Shown in pieces: positions 8,760-16,764 of a DNA stretch of 64,000 nucleotides. Source of the stretch: Achromobacter pestifer (lineage in GTDB: Bacteria > Pseudomonadota > Gammaproteobacteria > Burkholderiales > Burkholderiaceae_B); NCBI RefSeq assembly GCF_013267355.1, contig NZ_CP053985.1, positions 1,240,001 to 1,304,000 of the forward strand, read 5' to 3'. A program made the position numbers and the translations under genes. Each line of letters starts with the position of its first letter. Within the stretch, counting starts at the first letter, position 1. The notes beneath the pieces are model-generated. The model saw nothing but the letters and a program-made list of their open reading frames with translations, was not told the DNA's origin and did not search any database.

Positions 8760-9509
8760 ATGTCTGATATCTCAGTCTCGAATTTGAGCAAGACCTATCC
8801 GGGAGCGACCCCCGTGCTTGCGCTGGACCACATTGACCTGCATGTCCCCGCAGGCGAATTCGTGGCCCTGCTCGGACCCTCGGGTTGCGGCAAGTCCACC
8901 TTGCTGAACCTCATTGCCGGCTTCGAATCGCCCTCCTCCGGCGTGCTCGCGGTTGACAACAAGCCGGTGTCGCGCCCCGGTCCGGAACGCGGCGTGGTGT
9001 TTCAGGAAGCAGCGCTGTTCCCCTGGTTGAACGTGTGGGAAAACGTGGTCTTCGGCCCAAAAATTGCAGGCCAGCCCAAGGCCGAGTATGCCGAGCGCGC
9101 GGAAGAAATGCTGCGCATCACCGGCCTGTCGGCATTCACCCGCCACCTGCCCATTCAGCTCTCGGGCGGCATGCGCCAACGCGTCGGCATCGCCCGCGTG
9201 CTTACGCTCGGATCCAAGGTGCTGCTGATGGACGAGCCCTTCGGCGCGCTGGACGCGCAGACGCGCCTCACCATGCAGGAACTGCTGCTGTCCGTCTGGC
9301 AAAAGCTGCGGACCACGGTGGTGTTCGTGACGCACGACATCGACGAAGCCATCCTGCTGGCCGACACCATCTACGTCATGTCGGCCCGGCCCGGGCGCAT
9401 CGCCACGCGCATCACCGTGCCCATCGACCGCCCGCGCTCGCTCGACCTGATCACGGGCGAAGCGTTCAACAGCCTCAAGCGCGAAATCCTCGGAAAAATG
9501 CGGCACTGA
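8760..9509 (+). CDS. ABC transporter ATPase (SsuB/TauB type)
   Basis: A 249-residue ATPase with Walker A (GPSGCGKST), Q-loop (VFQEAALFPW), signature ([13 protein letters not shown]), Walker B (VLLMDEPFGALD) and switch histidine (FVTHDIDEA). It drives uptake through the permease encoded just upstream. Sequence pattern and context place it with nitrate/sulfonate/bicarbonate-type importers. Confidence 0.95.
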   Translation: MSDISVSNLSKTYPGATPVLALDHIDLHVPAGEFVALLGPSGCGKSTLLNLIAGFESPSSGVLAVDNKPVSRPGPERGVVFQEAALFPWLNVWENVVFGPKIAGQPKAEYAERAEEMLRITGLSAFTRHLPIQLSGGMRQRVGIARVLTLGSKVLLMDEPFGALDAQTRLTMQELLLSVWQKLRTTVVFVTHDIDEAILLADTIYVMSARPGRIATRITVPIDRPRSLDLITGEAFNSLKREILGKMRH

Positions 9510-9524
9510 CCCAGCGGACCCATC

Positions 9525-10409
9525 ATGTCGACACCCCGTATTCCCCATGCCTTTTCCGCCGATCTCCCCACCCTCGCCGACACGGGGCAAGGCAGGATCA
9601 TGGTGCACCTGGTCATCAACGTCGAACACTGGCCATTCGATCAGCCCATGCCGCGCACCATCATCACCCCGCCGCACGGGCGGGAAACCGTGCCCGACGT
9701 GCCCAACTTCAGCTGGGCAGAGTACGGCATGCGCGCCGGGCTGCCGCGCATGCTCAATGCCATCCAGGCGCGCGGCCTGCCCGCCTCCACCAGCTGCAAC
9801 GCCAGCGTGATCGACGCCTATCCCCGCGCGGCCGAGGCGATGCTGGCCGCAGGTTGGGAGTTCATCGGACACGGCATGCACCAGAAGTCCCTCAACCAGG
9901 CCGAAGCCGAAGGCGCGCTCATCGAAGCATGCCTCGAGAAGCTGCGCGCCTTCACCGGCAGCCGTCCGCGCGGCTGGCTCAGCCCCGGCTTGCGCGAAAC
10001 CCCCGACACGCCCGACCTGCTGGCCGAGGCCGGCGTGGAATACGTATGCGACTGGGTGTTGGACGATGTGCCCAACTGGATGCACGTCAAGCGCGGCTCG
10101 CTGATCCAGATGCCCTACAACCTGGAGCTCAACGACTCGATCATCTACGCCATCGAAAAACACTCCTCGCCGGAGTTCCTGCTACGGCTGACGCGGACCC
10201 TGGCCTTGTTCGAACACGAATGCGAGGCGCAGCCTCGCGTGCTGGCGCTGGGCCTGCATCCGCATCTGATGGGTGTGCCGCACCGCTACGGTTACTTCGA
10301 GGAAATGCTGGACCTGCTGATCCGGCATCCCAAGGTGGACTTCATGACCGGCGGCCAGATCGCCGACTGGTTCAAGCTGCGCCGCCCCCTTCCCCCTTCC
10401 GCCCCGTGA
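9525..10409 (+). CDS. Polysaccharide-deacetylase family protein, PuuE-like
   Basis: A 294-residue NodB-fold protein of the branch that contains PuuE allantoinase: VHLVINVEHWPFD near the start, GMRAGLPRMLNAIQARGLPAS, EFIGHGMHQ and SPGLRETPDTPDLLAEAGVEYVCDW. In this branch the canonical metal-binding Asp-Asp pair is altered, and members hydrolyse cyclic or acyclic amide bonds rather than acetylated sugars. It lies in a catabolic operon with an amidase, so a ring-opening amidohydrolase role is plausible but not shown. Confidence 0.8.
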   Translation: MSTPRIPHAFSADLPTLADTGQGRIMVHLVINVEHWPFDQPMPRTIITPPHGRETVPDVPNFSWAEYGMRAGLPRMLNAIQARGLPASTSCNASVIDAYPRAAEAMLAAGWEFIGHGMHQKSLNQAEAEGALIEACLEKLRAFTGSRPRGWLSPGLRETPDTPDLLAEAGVEYVCDWVLDDVPNWMHVKRGSLIQMPYNLELNDSIIYAIEKHSSPEFLLRLTRTLALFEHECEAQPRVLALGLHPHLMGVPHRYGYFEEMLDLLIRHPKVDFMTGGQIADWFKLRRPLPPSAP

Positions 10410-10414
10410 ATGCC

Positions 10415-11293
10415 ATGCCTTGCGCCCTCACCCATGACGGTTATCGCCTGCATATGGAAGAAGCTGGGCAGGGTTCCCCGGTGGTCTTCGTCCACGAGTT
10501 CGCCGGCAATCACCTCAGCTGGGAACCGCAGCTGCAGGCCTTCGCCCGCCGCCATCGCTGCATCGCCTACGCCGCCCGCGGCTATCCGCCGTCCGATGTG
10601 CCGTCCGACCCGGCCGCCTACTCTCAAGAAAACGCGGTCTGCGATATCGCCTCGGTGCTGACGGCCGCCGGCGTCGATCAGGCTCACATCGTCGGGTTGT
10701 CCATGGGCGGCTTTGCCGCGCTGCACTTCGGCCTGGCGCATCCTGAGCGCGCCCGCTCGCTCACGATTGCAGGCGCCGGATACGGCGCGCTCACGCCGGA
10801 CCACGCCGCCTTCCGCCAGGCCTCGCTGCTGGCGGCCGAACGCTTCGAAGCGCTGGGCAGCGCAGGCTATGGTCCTACCTATGCCGCCGGCGCGGCCCGC
10901 GTCCAGTACCAGAACAAGGACCCGCGCGGCTGGCAGGCGTTCGCCGACGCGTTGAGCCGTCACGACGCCGCAGGCGCCGCGCTGACGCTGCGCGGCGTCC
11001 AGGCAGGCCGTCCCGCGCTCGATACGCTGGCCGGTCCGCTGCGCGGACTGCACGTGCCCACGCTCATCATCGCCGGCGACGAGGACGACCATGCCTTGGA
11101 ACCAGCGCTGTTCCTCAAGCGCACACTGCCGTGCAGCGGCTTGCTGGTGTTGTCCAAGACCGGCCACACCTTGAATCTGGAAGAACCGGAAGCCTTCAAC
11201 CGCGCCGTGCTGGATTTCATCGCCATGGTCGAGGCGGGCCGCTGGACGGCGCGCGATCCACGCGCCTCCGGCGAGGTCATGAAGCTCTCATGA
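10415..11293 (+). CDS. Alpha/beta hydrolase
   Basis: A 292-residue alpha/beta hydrolase. The nucleophile elbow is GLSMGG, the acid is probably in AGDEDDHALE, and the base is the His in KTGHTLNLE. HEFAGNHLSWEPQ supplies the oxyanion region. It resembles enol-lactonase or ester hydrolases used in ring-cleavage pathways. A GTG at 10406 overlapping the upstream stop is an alternative start nine bases earlier. It is coupled to the next gene by an ATGA overlap. Confidence 0.88.
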   Translation: MPCALTHDGYRLHMEEAGQGSPVVFVHEFAGNHLSWEPQLQAFARRHRCIAYAARGYPPSDVPSDPAAYSQENAVCDIASVLTAAGVDQAHIVGLSMGGFAALHFGLAHPERARSLTIAGAGYGALTPDHAAFRQASLLAAERFEALGSAGYGPTYAAGAARVQYQNKDPRGWQAFADALSRHDAAGAALTLRGVQAGRPALDTLAGPLRGLHVPTLIIAGDEDDHALEPALFLKRTLPCSGLLVLSKTGHTLNLEEPEAFNRAVLDFIAMVEAGRWTARDPRASGEVMKLS

Positions 11294-12630
11294 GCCTCGT
11301 TCTCGAACTCGCCCGGATCTGCGCGCGGCCCGCGACGCCGGCGGATCTGGCACGCGCCGCCCTGCACGTCGCAGCCTGGACCGGCGCCGCGGCGCTTGCC
11401 GCCAACACCCCCCTGGCCGCCAGGCTGCGACGAGGCTACACCGCGCCGGGCGCGGCGGCGCCGGGGCCGGAAAATGGCTGGAGCCGGCTGCTGCATGACG
11501 CGTCGCTGGGCTGCATGCATGAGCTGGACGACTTCCACCGCGGCGCGCTGGTGCATCCCGGTCCGATCGTCATTCCCGCGGCCCTGCATACCGCGGAACA
11601 CGTCGGTGCCAGCGGCGCCGACATCCTGCTTGCCATCCTGCGGGGTTATGAGGCGATGATCCGGATCGGCGAATCCGTCGGCGCGGGCCATTACGAGCAT
11701 TGGCACAACACCTCGACCTGCGGCACGGCCGGCGCGGCGGCGGCTGCCGCCAGCCTGCTGGAACTGGATACCGCGCAGACCGCCGACGCGCTGGCGCTGG
11801 CGCTCACGCAGTCGTCCGGCCTGTGGCAGGTCCGACTGGACCCATGCGACGCCAAACCGTGGCACGCCGCCAGGGCCGCACAAACAGGCGTGCAGGCGGC
11901 GCTGCTGGCCTGCGCGGGAATCCGCGGCCCGGCACACGTGCTGGAAGGAGAAAAGGGGTTCTATGCCGCGATGTGCTCCGATCCGCTACCCGACCGGATA
12001 CGCGCCCGCGCCGACGGGCCTTGGAAAATCCACCAGACCACCTTCAAGCCCTGGGCGTCCTGCCGCCATACCCATCCGGTCATCGACGCGGCCCTGACGC
12101 TGCGCGAGGGCTGGCAAGCGCAAGATGGGTGGCGACAGCCTCCCCTGGACGACATTCTTGCGATCCGACTGGAAACCTATGCCGACGCCATCGCCTTCTG
12201 CGATCGCGCCGACCCTGCCACCGATCTGGAAGCCCGCTTCAGCCTGCATCACGCCGTAGCCGTGACGCTGTCCAAAGGCGCTCCCAGCGTCGACGACTTC
12301 TGCTCCGGGACCGTCACGAATCCCGCCTGCCTGCGCTTGCGCGCGCTCACCCGCGCGCACCCGTCCAACGCCTACTCGGCTAGGTATCCAAGCCATTTCG
12401 GCGCCGAAGTTACGGTGATGCTCAAGAACGGCCGGACCTTGCGGCACGCCGTGCAGGACGCGCTCGGCGACCCGGAGCGCCCCTTGACGCCGTCCCAGGT
12501 GCTCGAGCTTGCGCTGCGCCTGATGACGGCAGCAGGATGGGAACCTGGCGAAGCCAGCCAGCGGCTGGCGGAGATCATGGCGCTGGACGTACAAAAGCCC
12601 GCGCTCCTGCTGCGGAACGCGGGCTTTTGA
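11290..12630 (+). CDS. MmgE/PrpD family protein
   Basis: A 446-residue member of the MmgE/PrpD family, which includes 2-methylcitrate dehydratase, cis-aconitate decarboxylase and iminodisuccinate epimerase. Visible marks are the HELDDFH motif, the GHYEHWHNTSTCGTAGAAAAA segment and FKPWASCRHTHPVIDAAL. It is the last gene of the operon and overlaps the hydrolase stop by four bases. Its presence suggests a dehydration, decarboxylation or epimerisation of a dicarboxylate-like intermediate, although the exact reaction is unknown. The terminator at 12593-12628 lies inside its last codons. Confidence 0.85.
   Translation: MSLVLELARICARPATPADLARAALHVAAWTGAAALAANTPLAARLRRGYTAPGAAAPGPENGWSRLLHDASLGCMHELDDFHRGALVHPGPIVIPAALHTAEHVGASGADILLAILRGYEAMIRIGESVGAGHYEHWHNTSTCGTAGAAAAAASLLELDTAQTADALALALTQSSGLWQVRLDPCDAKPWHAARAAQTGVQAALLACAGIRGPAHVLEGEKGFYAAMCSDPLPDRIRARADGPWKIHQTTFKPWASCRHTHPVIDAALTLREGWQAQDGWRQPPLDDILAIRLETYADAIAFCDRADPATDLEARFSLHHAVAVTLSKGAPSVDDFCSGTVTNPACLRLRALTRAHPSNAYSARYPSHFGAEVTVMLKNGRTLRHAVQDALGDPERPLTPSQVLELALRLMTAAGWEPGEASQRLAEIMALDVQKPALLLRNAGF
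12593..12628. terminator. Intrinsic terminator inside the 3-prime end of the PrpD-like gene
   Basis: The 11-base-pair stem AAAAGCCCGCG / CGCGGGCTTTT with a 14-base loop ends two bases before the end of the CDS. The A-run on one side and T-run on the other make it usable in both directions. It sits between two convergent genes (PrpD-like and nitroreductase-like). Confidence 0.75.
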
Positions 12631-12665
12631 GTTGGCTTGGCGGCGCCCCTGGGCGCCCCGTTGCC

Positions 12666-13265
12666 TCAGCCGATCACGCGGAAGCGCTCGGCATCGTCCA
12701 TGAACGCCTTTTCGCCGAAGCCGTTTTCATTGGAGCCGAACGGCATCTGCGCGCGCAGCTTCCAGTACGCCGGAATGTTCCATTCGCGGGCAACGGCGGC
12801 GTCGATCAGCGGGTTGTAGTGCTGCAGGCTGGCGCCCACGCCGGCGCTGGCCAGGGTGCTCCAGACCGACAGCTGGGCCATGCCCGTCGAATGCTCGGAC
12901 CAGACCGGGAAGTTGTCCGCGTACAGCGCGAATTTTTCCTGCAGGCCCTGCACCACGCCCTGGTCTTCGTAGAACAGCACGGTGCCCACGCCCGCGGCGA
13001 AGCTCTTGAGCTTGCCTTCGGTCTGGGCAAAGCTCTCGGCCGGCGCGACCTTGCGCACTTCTTCGATGGCGATGTTCCAGAGCTTTTCGCTCTCGGCGCC
13101 GAACAGGATCACGGCGCGCGAGCTTTGCGAATTGAACGACGAGGGGCTGTGCTTGATCGCGTCCTGGATCAGGGAGGCCAATTCCTCCTTGGAGATCGAC
13201 AGGTTGCGGCCCAGCGAATACTGCGTACGACGCTGCTTGAGGGCGTCCAGGTAAGCGTTGCTCAT
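12666..13265 (-). CDS. Nitroreductase family protein, Frm2/Hbn1-like
   Basis: A 199-residue FMN-dependent oxidoreductase. The KQRRTQYSLGRNLSISKEEL start and SPSSFNSQSSRAVILFG segment fit the COG3560 branch (yeast Frm2/Hbn1) rather than NfsA/NfsB. Members act as small homodimers on nitro compounds or in lipid signalling. The start at MSNAYL fits the domain boundary; an upstream in-frame extension of 68 residues is unlike any domain and was excluded. It is alone on the minus strand and converges with the previous operon. Confidence 0.88.
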   Translation of the reverse strand: MSNAYLDALKQRRTQYSLGRNLSISKEELASLIQDAIKHSPSSFNSQSSRAVILFGAESEKLWNIAIEEVRKVAPAESFAQTEGKLKSFAAGVGTVLFYEDQGVVQGLQEKFALYADNFPVWSEHSTGMAQLSVWSTLASAGVGASLQHYNPLIDAAVAREWNIPAYWKLRAQMPFGSNENGFGEKAFMDDAERFRVIG

Positions 13266-13373
13266 GGCGATATGGCCTTCCGACGAGTAGATAGGGGAAA
13301 ATGCATGAGGAATTCTAACGACCGGCGATTGTTCCGAATACGTGCCAGAGCCAAAAAAACACCCTCTCAAACG

Positions 13374-13386
13374 GAACAAACTGTTC
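13374..13386. promoter_or_regulatory. Short palindrome upstream of the nitroreductase gene
   Basis: GAACA-AAC-TGTTC lies about 110 bases upstream of the nitroreductase start, in the divergent promoter region shared with the FAD oxidase gene. A related TTGTTCCG is found about 50 bases closer to the gene. It could be an operator; short palindromes also occur by chance. Confidence 0.3.
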
Positions 13387-13517
13387 TGCTCATGAAGTGA
13401 ATCGCGCCGTTTCGGACGACCAGGTGACCAACGGCACCCGACTGCACTGCCCCTCCTGAAATTCTCCATTGAGGGCTTTCCCCTATTACCTGTCTGTCGC
13501 CAAAAAACTATCGTATT

Positions 13518-13545
13518 CGAGAATTATCAAATAAGAGAATTCTCG
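13518..13545. promoter_or_regulatory. Inverted repeat before the D-amino-acid operon
   Basis: CGAGAATT and AATTCTCG are perfect inverted arms separated by 12 bases, ending 11 bases before the ATG of the FAD oxidase gene. Being that close to the start, a bound protein would block transcription or translation initiation. The best candidate ligand is the XRE-cupin regulator encoded at the end of the same operon. Confidence 0.5.
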
Positions 13546-13556
13546 CTTCCGACAAA

Positions 13557-14693
13557 ATGACAGCAGAAACCCTATTCGATTACGCCGTGATCGGCGCCGG
13601 CATCGCCGGCGCTTCCGTGGCCTACCGCCTGAGCGCCACGGCCTCGGTCGCCGTATTGGAACGCGAGGCCCAGCCGGGCTATCACTCCACTGGCCGTTCC
13701 GCGGCCATGTTCATGGAAACCTACGGCACGGCGCAGATCAAGGCGCTGACGCGCGCCAGCCGCGCGTTCTATGAGAATCCGCCGCAAGGCTTCAGCGAAC
13801 ATCCCTTGCTCAGCCCGCGCGGCGTGCTGTACATCGCCACGGCCGAACAACAGGACCTGCTGCGCGAGGTCTACGACGATTTCCGCAGCCAATCGCCCAA
13901 TGTGGCGCTGATCGACGCCGAAGCGGCCGTCGAGCGCGTGCCCTGCCTGCGCGGCGACCAGATCTGCGGCGCCATCGAAGAGCCGGACGCCCGCGACATC
14001 GACGTGCACGCGCTGCACCAGGGCTTTCTGCGCGGCATGGCGCGCCAGGGCGCGGTGCTACACAACAATGCCGAAGTGATGTCGGCCGCGCATGCGGACG
14101 GCGTCTGGACGCTGACGCTTGCCGACGGCCGCAGTCTGCGGGCGCGGGCGCTGGTCAACGCCGCCGGCGCCTGGGCGGACCACGCCGCGGCCCTGTGCGG
14201 CGCAGCGCCCGTCGGCCTGCAACCCTGCCGGCGCACCGCCTTCACGTTCTCCGGTCCGCAGGACCTGGACTTTTCCCATTGGCCGGCCGTGGTCGGGGTC
14301 GACGAAAGCTATTACTTCAAGCCCGATGCCGGCCAACTGCTGGGATCGCCAGCCAACGCCGATCCGGTCGCGGCCCACGACGTGGTGCCGGAAGAACTGG
14401 ACGTGGCCACCGGCATCTACCGCATCGAATCCGCGACCTCGCTTACCATCCGCCGCCCCAAGCACACCTGGGCCGGCCTGCGCTCCTTCGTGCGCGACGG
14501 CGATTTCGTGGTCGGCTGGGATGCCGACGCGCCGTCCTTCTTCTGGCTGGCGGCGCAAGGCGGCTATGGTATCCAGACGGCCGCGGCGACCTCCGAACTG
14601 GCCGCCGCGCTGCTCATGCGCCAGCCGCTGCCCGCCCATCTGCATGCGCACGGCGTGGACGCCGAAGCCGTGCGTCCCGCGCGATTGCGCTGA
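13557..14693 (+). CDS. FAD-dependent oxidase/dehydrogenase, DadA-like (DAO family)
   Basis: A 378-residue flavoprotein of the D-amino-acid oxidase/glycine oxidase family. The dinucleotide-binding motif GAGIAG is at residues 13-18, followed by STGRSAAMF and the C-terminal GLRSFVRDGDFVVGWD and GGYGIQTAAA segments. It should oxidise the amine of an amino acid to an imine. First gene of the operon; RidA follows, which hydrolyses such imines, and D-aminoacylase and a peptide importer are downstream. A D-amino acid is therefore the likely substrate. Confidence 0.9.
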   Translation: MTAETLFDYAVIGAGIAGASVAYRLSATASVAVLEREAQPGYHSTGRSAAMFMETYGTAQIKALTRASRAFYENPPQGFSEHPLLSPRGVLYIATAEQQDLLREVYDDFRSQSPNVALIDAEAAVERVPCLRGDQICGAIEEPDARDIDVHALHQGFLRGMARQGAVLHNNAEVMSAAHADGVWTLTLADGRSLRARALVNAAGAWADHAAALCGAAPVGLQPCRRTAFTFSGPQDLDFSHWPAVVGVDESYYFKPDAGQLLGSPANADPVAAHDVVPEELDVATGIYRIESATSLTIRRPKHTWAGLRSFVRDGDFVVGWDADAPSFFWLAAQGGYGIQTAAATSELAAALLMRQPLPAHLHAHGVDAEAVRPARLR

Positions 14694-14722
14694 ACCATAC
14701 CCCTAGCCTGCGAGAGCCCACC

Positions 14723-15139
14723 ATGACCACCATTGCCCGCTACCCCAGCTCCCTGCCCCTGCCGTTTTCCCGCGCCACTCAGGCCGGCGGCTTCCTGTTC
14801 CTGTCGGGCCAGATCCCGATGGACGCCAACGGCCAGGTCGTGCGCGGCGACATCACCGTCCAGACCCATGCCGCCATCGAACGCATCAAGGAAACGCTGG
14901 CCCTGGCCGGCGCCACGCTCAAGGACGTGGTGCGCGTGACGGTGTGGCTGTCGGACCTGGAACTCTTCGCGCAGTTCAACGACGCCTACCGCAGCCATTT
15001 TTCTTCTGACTTCCCCTCGCGTTCGACGGTCGAGGCCAAGCTGGCCATGGGCGTGGACGTGGAAATCGAGGTGCAGGCCTGGCTGGGCGCGGCGGCGGGC
15101 CGCGGCGGCTACACGCCGGGCCCCGTGTCCGAAGCCTGA
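14723..15139 (+). CDS. RidA family deaminase
   Basis: A 138-residue YjgF/RidA protein. The key arginine lies in FPSRSTVEAKLA, followed by VDVEIEVQAW, and GGFLFLSGQIPMD is also typical. RidA proteins hydrolyse reactive enamines and imines to ketones and ammonia, which fits the amine oxidase encoded 29 bases upstream. They usually form trimers in the cytoplasm. Confidence 0.93.
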   Translation: MTTIARYPSSLPLPFSRATQAGGFLFLSGQIPMDANGQVVRGDITVQTHAAIERIKETLALAGATLKDVVRVTVWLSDLELFAQFNDAYRSHFSSDFPSRSTVEAKLAMGVDVEIEVQAWLGAAAGRGGYTPGPVSEA

Positions 15140-15265
15140 TCCCGCTCTGCGGGCCTGTCCGATGGTTTGACACTGCCTGGCCCGGCGCCAGGCGGTGCGG
15201 CCTTTCCCTCGCGCTCGCGGCGACGCCTGCGCCCCCTTGTGCACCTCTTTACGCGGAGCCGCAGC

Positions 15266-16711
15266 ATGAAAATCTTTTCCGGGTCCCTGGCGACCGAGAC
15301 GAACACCTTCTCTCCCATCCCGACCGGGCTGTCCGCCTACCGGGCGCGCGGCTACTATCCTGCGGGCCAGCATCCGGACCGCATGCAGATGTTCTCCGGG
15401 CCGCTGTGGGCGGCGCGCCAACGCGCACAGGACAAGGACTGGACCCTGGTAGAAGGCCTGACCGCGGGCGCCACGCCGGCCGGCATCACCACCCGCCACG
15501 CCTATGAAACCCTGCGCGACGAACTGCTGGACGATCTGAAGCGCGCCGGCCGCGTCGACATCGCCCTGTTCGGCTTGCACGGCGCCATGGTGGCCGACGG
15601 CTATGACGATTGCGAAGGCGACCTGCTGCGCCGGGCGCGCGCGATCGTCGGCCCCGACACGGTGATCGGCGCCGAACTGGACCCGCATTGCCACATGACG
15701 GCCGACATGGTGGAAAGCGCCGACTTCCTGGTCTGCTTCAAGGAATATCCGCACACCGACATCCTGGAGCGCGCCTACGACCTGGTGGACCTGTGCGTGG
15801 CGCGCGCCGAAGGCCGCATCAAGCCGACGCGCGCCGTGTACGACTGCGCGATGATCTCCATCATGCACACCAGCCGCGAACCCATGCGCGGCTTCGTGGA
15901 CCGCCTGCTCGCCATGGAAGGCAAGGAAGGCGTGCTGTCCGTGTCCATCGCGCATGGATTCCCCTGGGGCGACACGCCCGACATGGGCTCCAAAGTGCTG
16001 GTCTACACCGATGGCGACCAGGCCCAGGCCGAGGCCCTGGCGCGCGCGCTGGGCGAAGAGATCATCGGCTTTCGCGACCAGTTGGCGCCGCCCTACCCCG
16101 GCGCCGATGAAGCGCTGGACCAGGCGCTGGCTTTGAACGACTTCCCCATCGTGCTGGCGGATTCCGCCGATAACGCCGGCGGCGGCGCGCCCAGCGACGC
16201 CACCTTCATCCTGGAGCGCGTGCTGGCGCGCGGCATCACCGATGTCGCGACCGGCCCGTTCTGGGATCCGGTGGCGGTACAGCTCTGTTTCGAGGCGGGC
16301 GAAGGCGCGCGCATCCAGCTGCGCATCGGCGGCAAGGTCGCGCCCGTATCGGGCCAGCCGCTGGACCTGGACTGCGAAATCGTGGCGCTCAAGCGCGACG
16401 CCATCATGACCGGGCTGGCCGGCACGCCCGCGCTGCTGGGCGACGTGGCCGTCGTGCGCAGCCAGGGCGTGACCATCGCCCTGACCACCAACCGCACCCA
16501 GGCCATGGGCACCGACCTGTTCACGCAGTTCGGGGTGGACCTGCAGGCCATGAAACTCATCATCGTGAAATCGTCGCAGCACTTCTACGCCTCGTACTCG
16601 CAGGTCGGCCGCCACGTCATCTACGTGGAGACGCCGGGCGCCATCACGACCGACTACAACGCGCTGCCTTACACCAAGCGCAAATTGCCGAAGTGGCCGT
16701 TCACGGCCTGA
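15266..16711 (+). CDS. M81-family peptidase (MlrC-like)
   Basis: A 481-residue protein of the microcystin-degradation MlrC family (peptidase M81). The zinc-binding pattern is seen as AELDPHCH and FKEYPHTD, the N-terminus is MKIFSGSLATETNTFSP, and the C-terminal half contains DSADNAGGGAPSDAT. MlrC cleaves a small linear peptide. In soil and water bacteria relatives are often placed with peptide importers, as here. It lies 126 bases after RidA with a GC-rich hairpin (GCCTGG/CCAGGC, about 15172-15194) in between, so it may also have its own transcript level. Confidence 0.9.
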   Translation: MKIFSGSLATETNTFSPIPTGLSAYRARGYYPAGQHPDRMQMFSGPLWAARQRAQDKDWTLVEGLTAGATPAGITTRHAYETLRDELLDDLKRAGRVDIALFGLHGAMVADGYDDCEGDLLRRARAIVGPDTVIGAELDPHCHMTADMVESADFLVCFKEYPHTDILERAYDLVDLCVARAEGRIKPTRAVYDCAMISIMHTSREPMRGFVDRLLAMEGKEGVLSVSIAHGFPWGDTPDMGSKVLVYTDGDQAQAEALARALGEEIIGFRDQLAPPYPGADEALDQALALNDFPIVLADSADNAGGGAPSDATFILERVLARGITDVATGPFWDPVAVQLCFEAGEGARIQLRIGGKVAPVSGQPLDLDCEIVALKRDAIMTGLAGTPALLGDVAVVRSQGVTIALTTNRTQAMGTDLFTQFGVDLQAMKLIIVKSSQHFYASYSQVGRHVIYVETPGAITTDYNALPYTKRKLPKWPFTA

Positions 16712-16764
16712 GGCGCCACCCATCACCGCCCGGCATGGGCGCAGGAACAATCAAGGGGATAACA

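Noticed and set aside
14564-16750. Open frame of about 728 codons antisense to the RidA and M81 peptidase genes
   Set aside because: Repetitive His/Arg/Gly/Ala composition, typical of the strand opposite a high-GC gene; the plus-strand genes have clear families.
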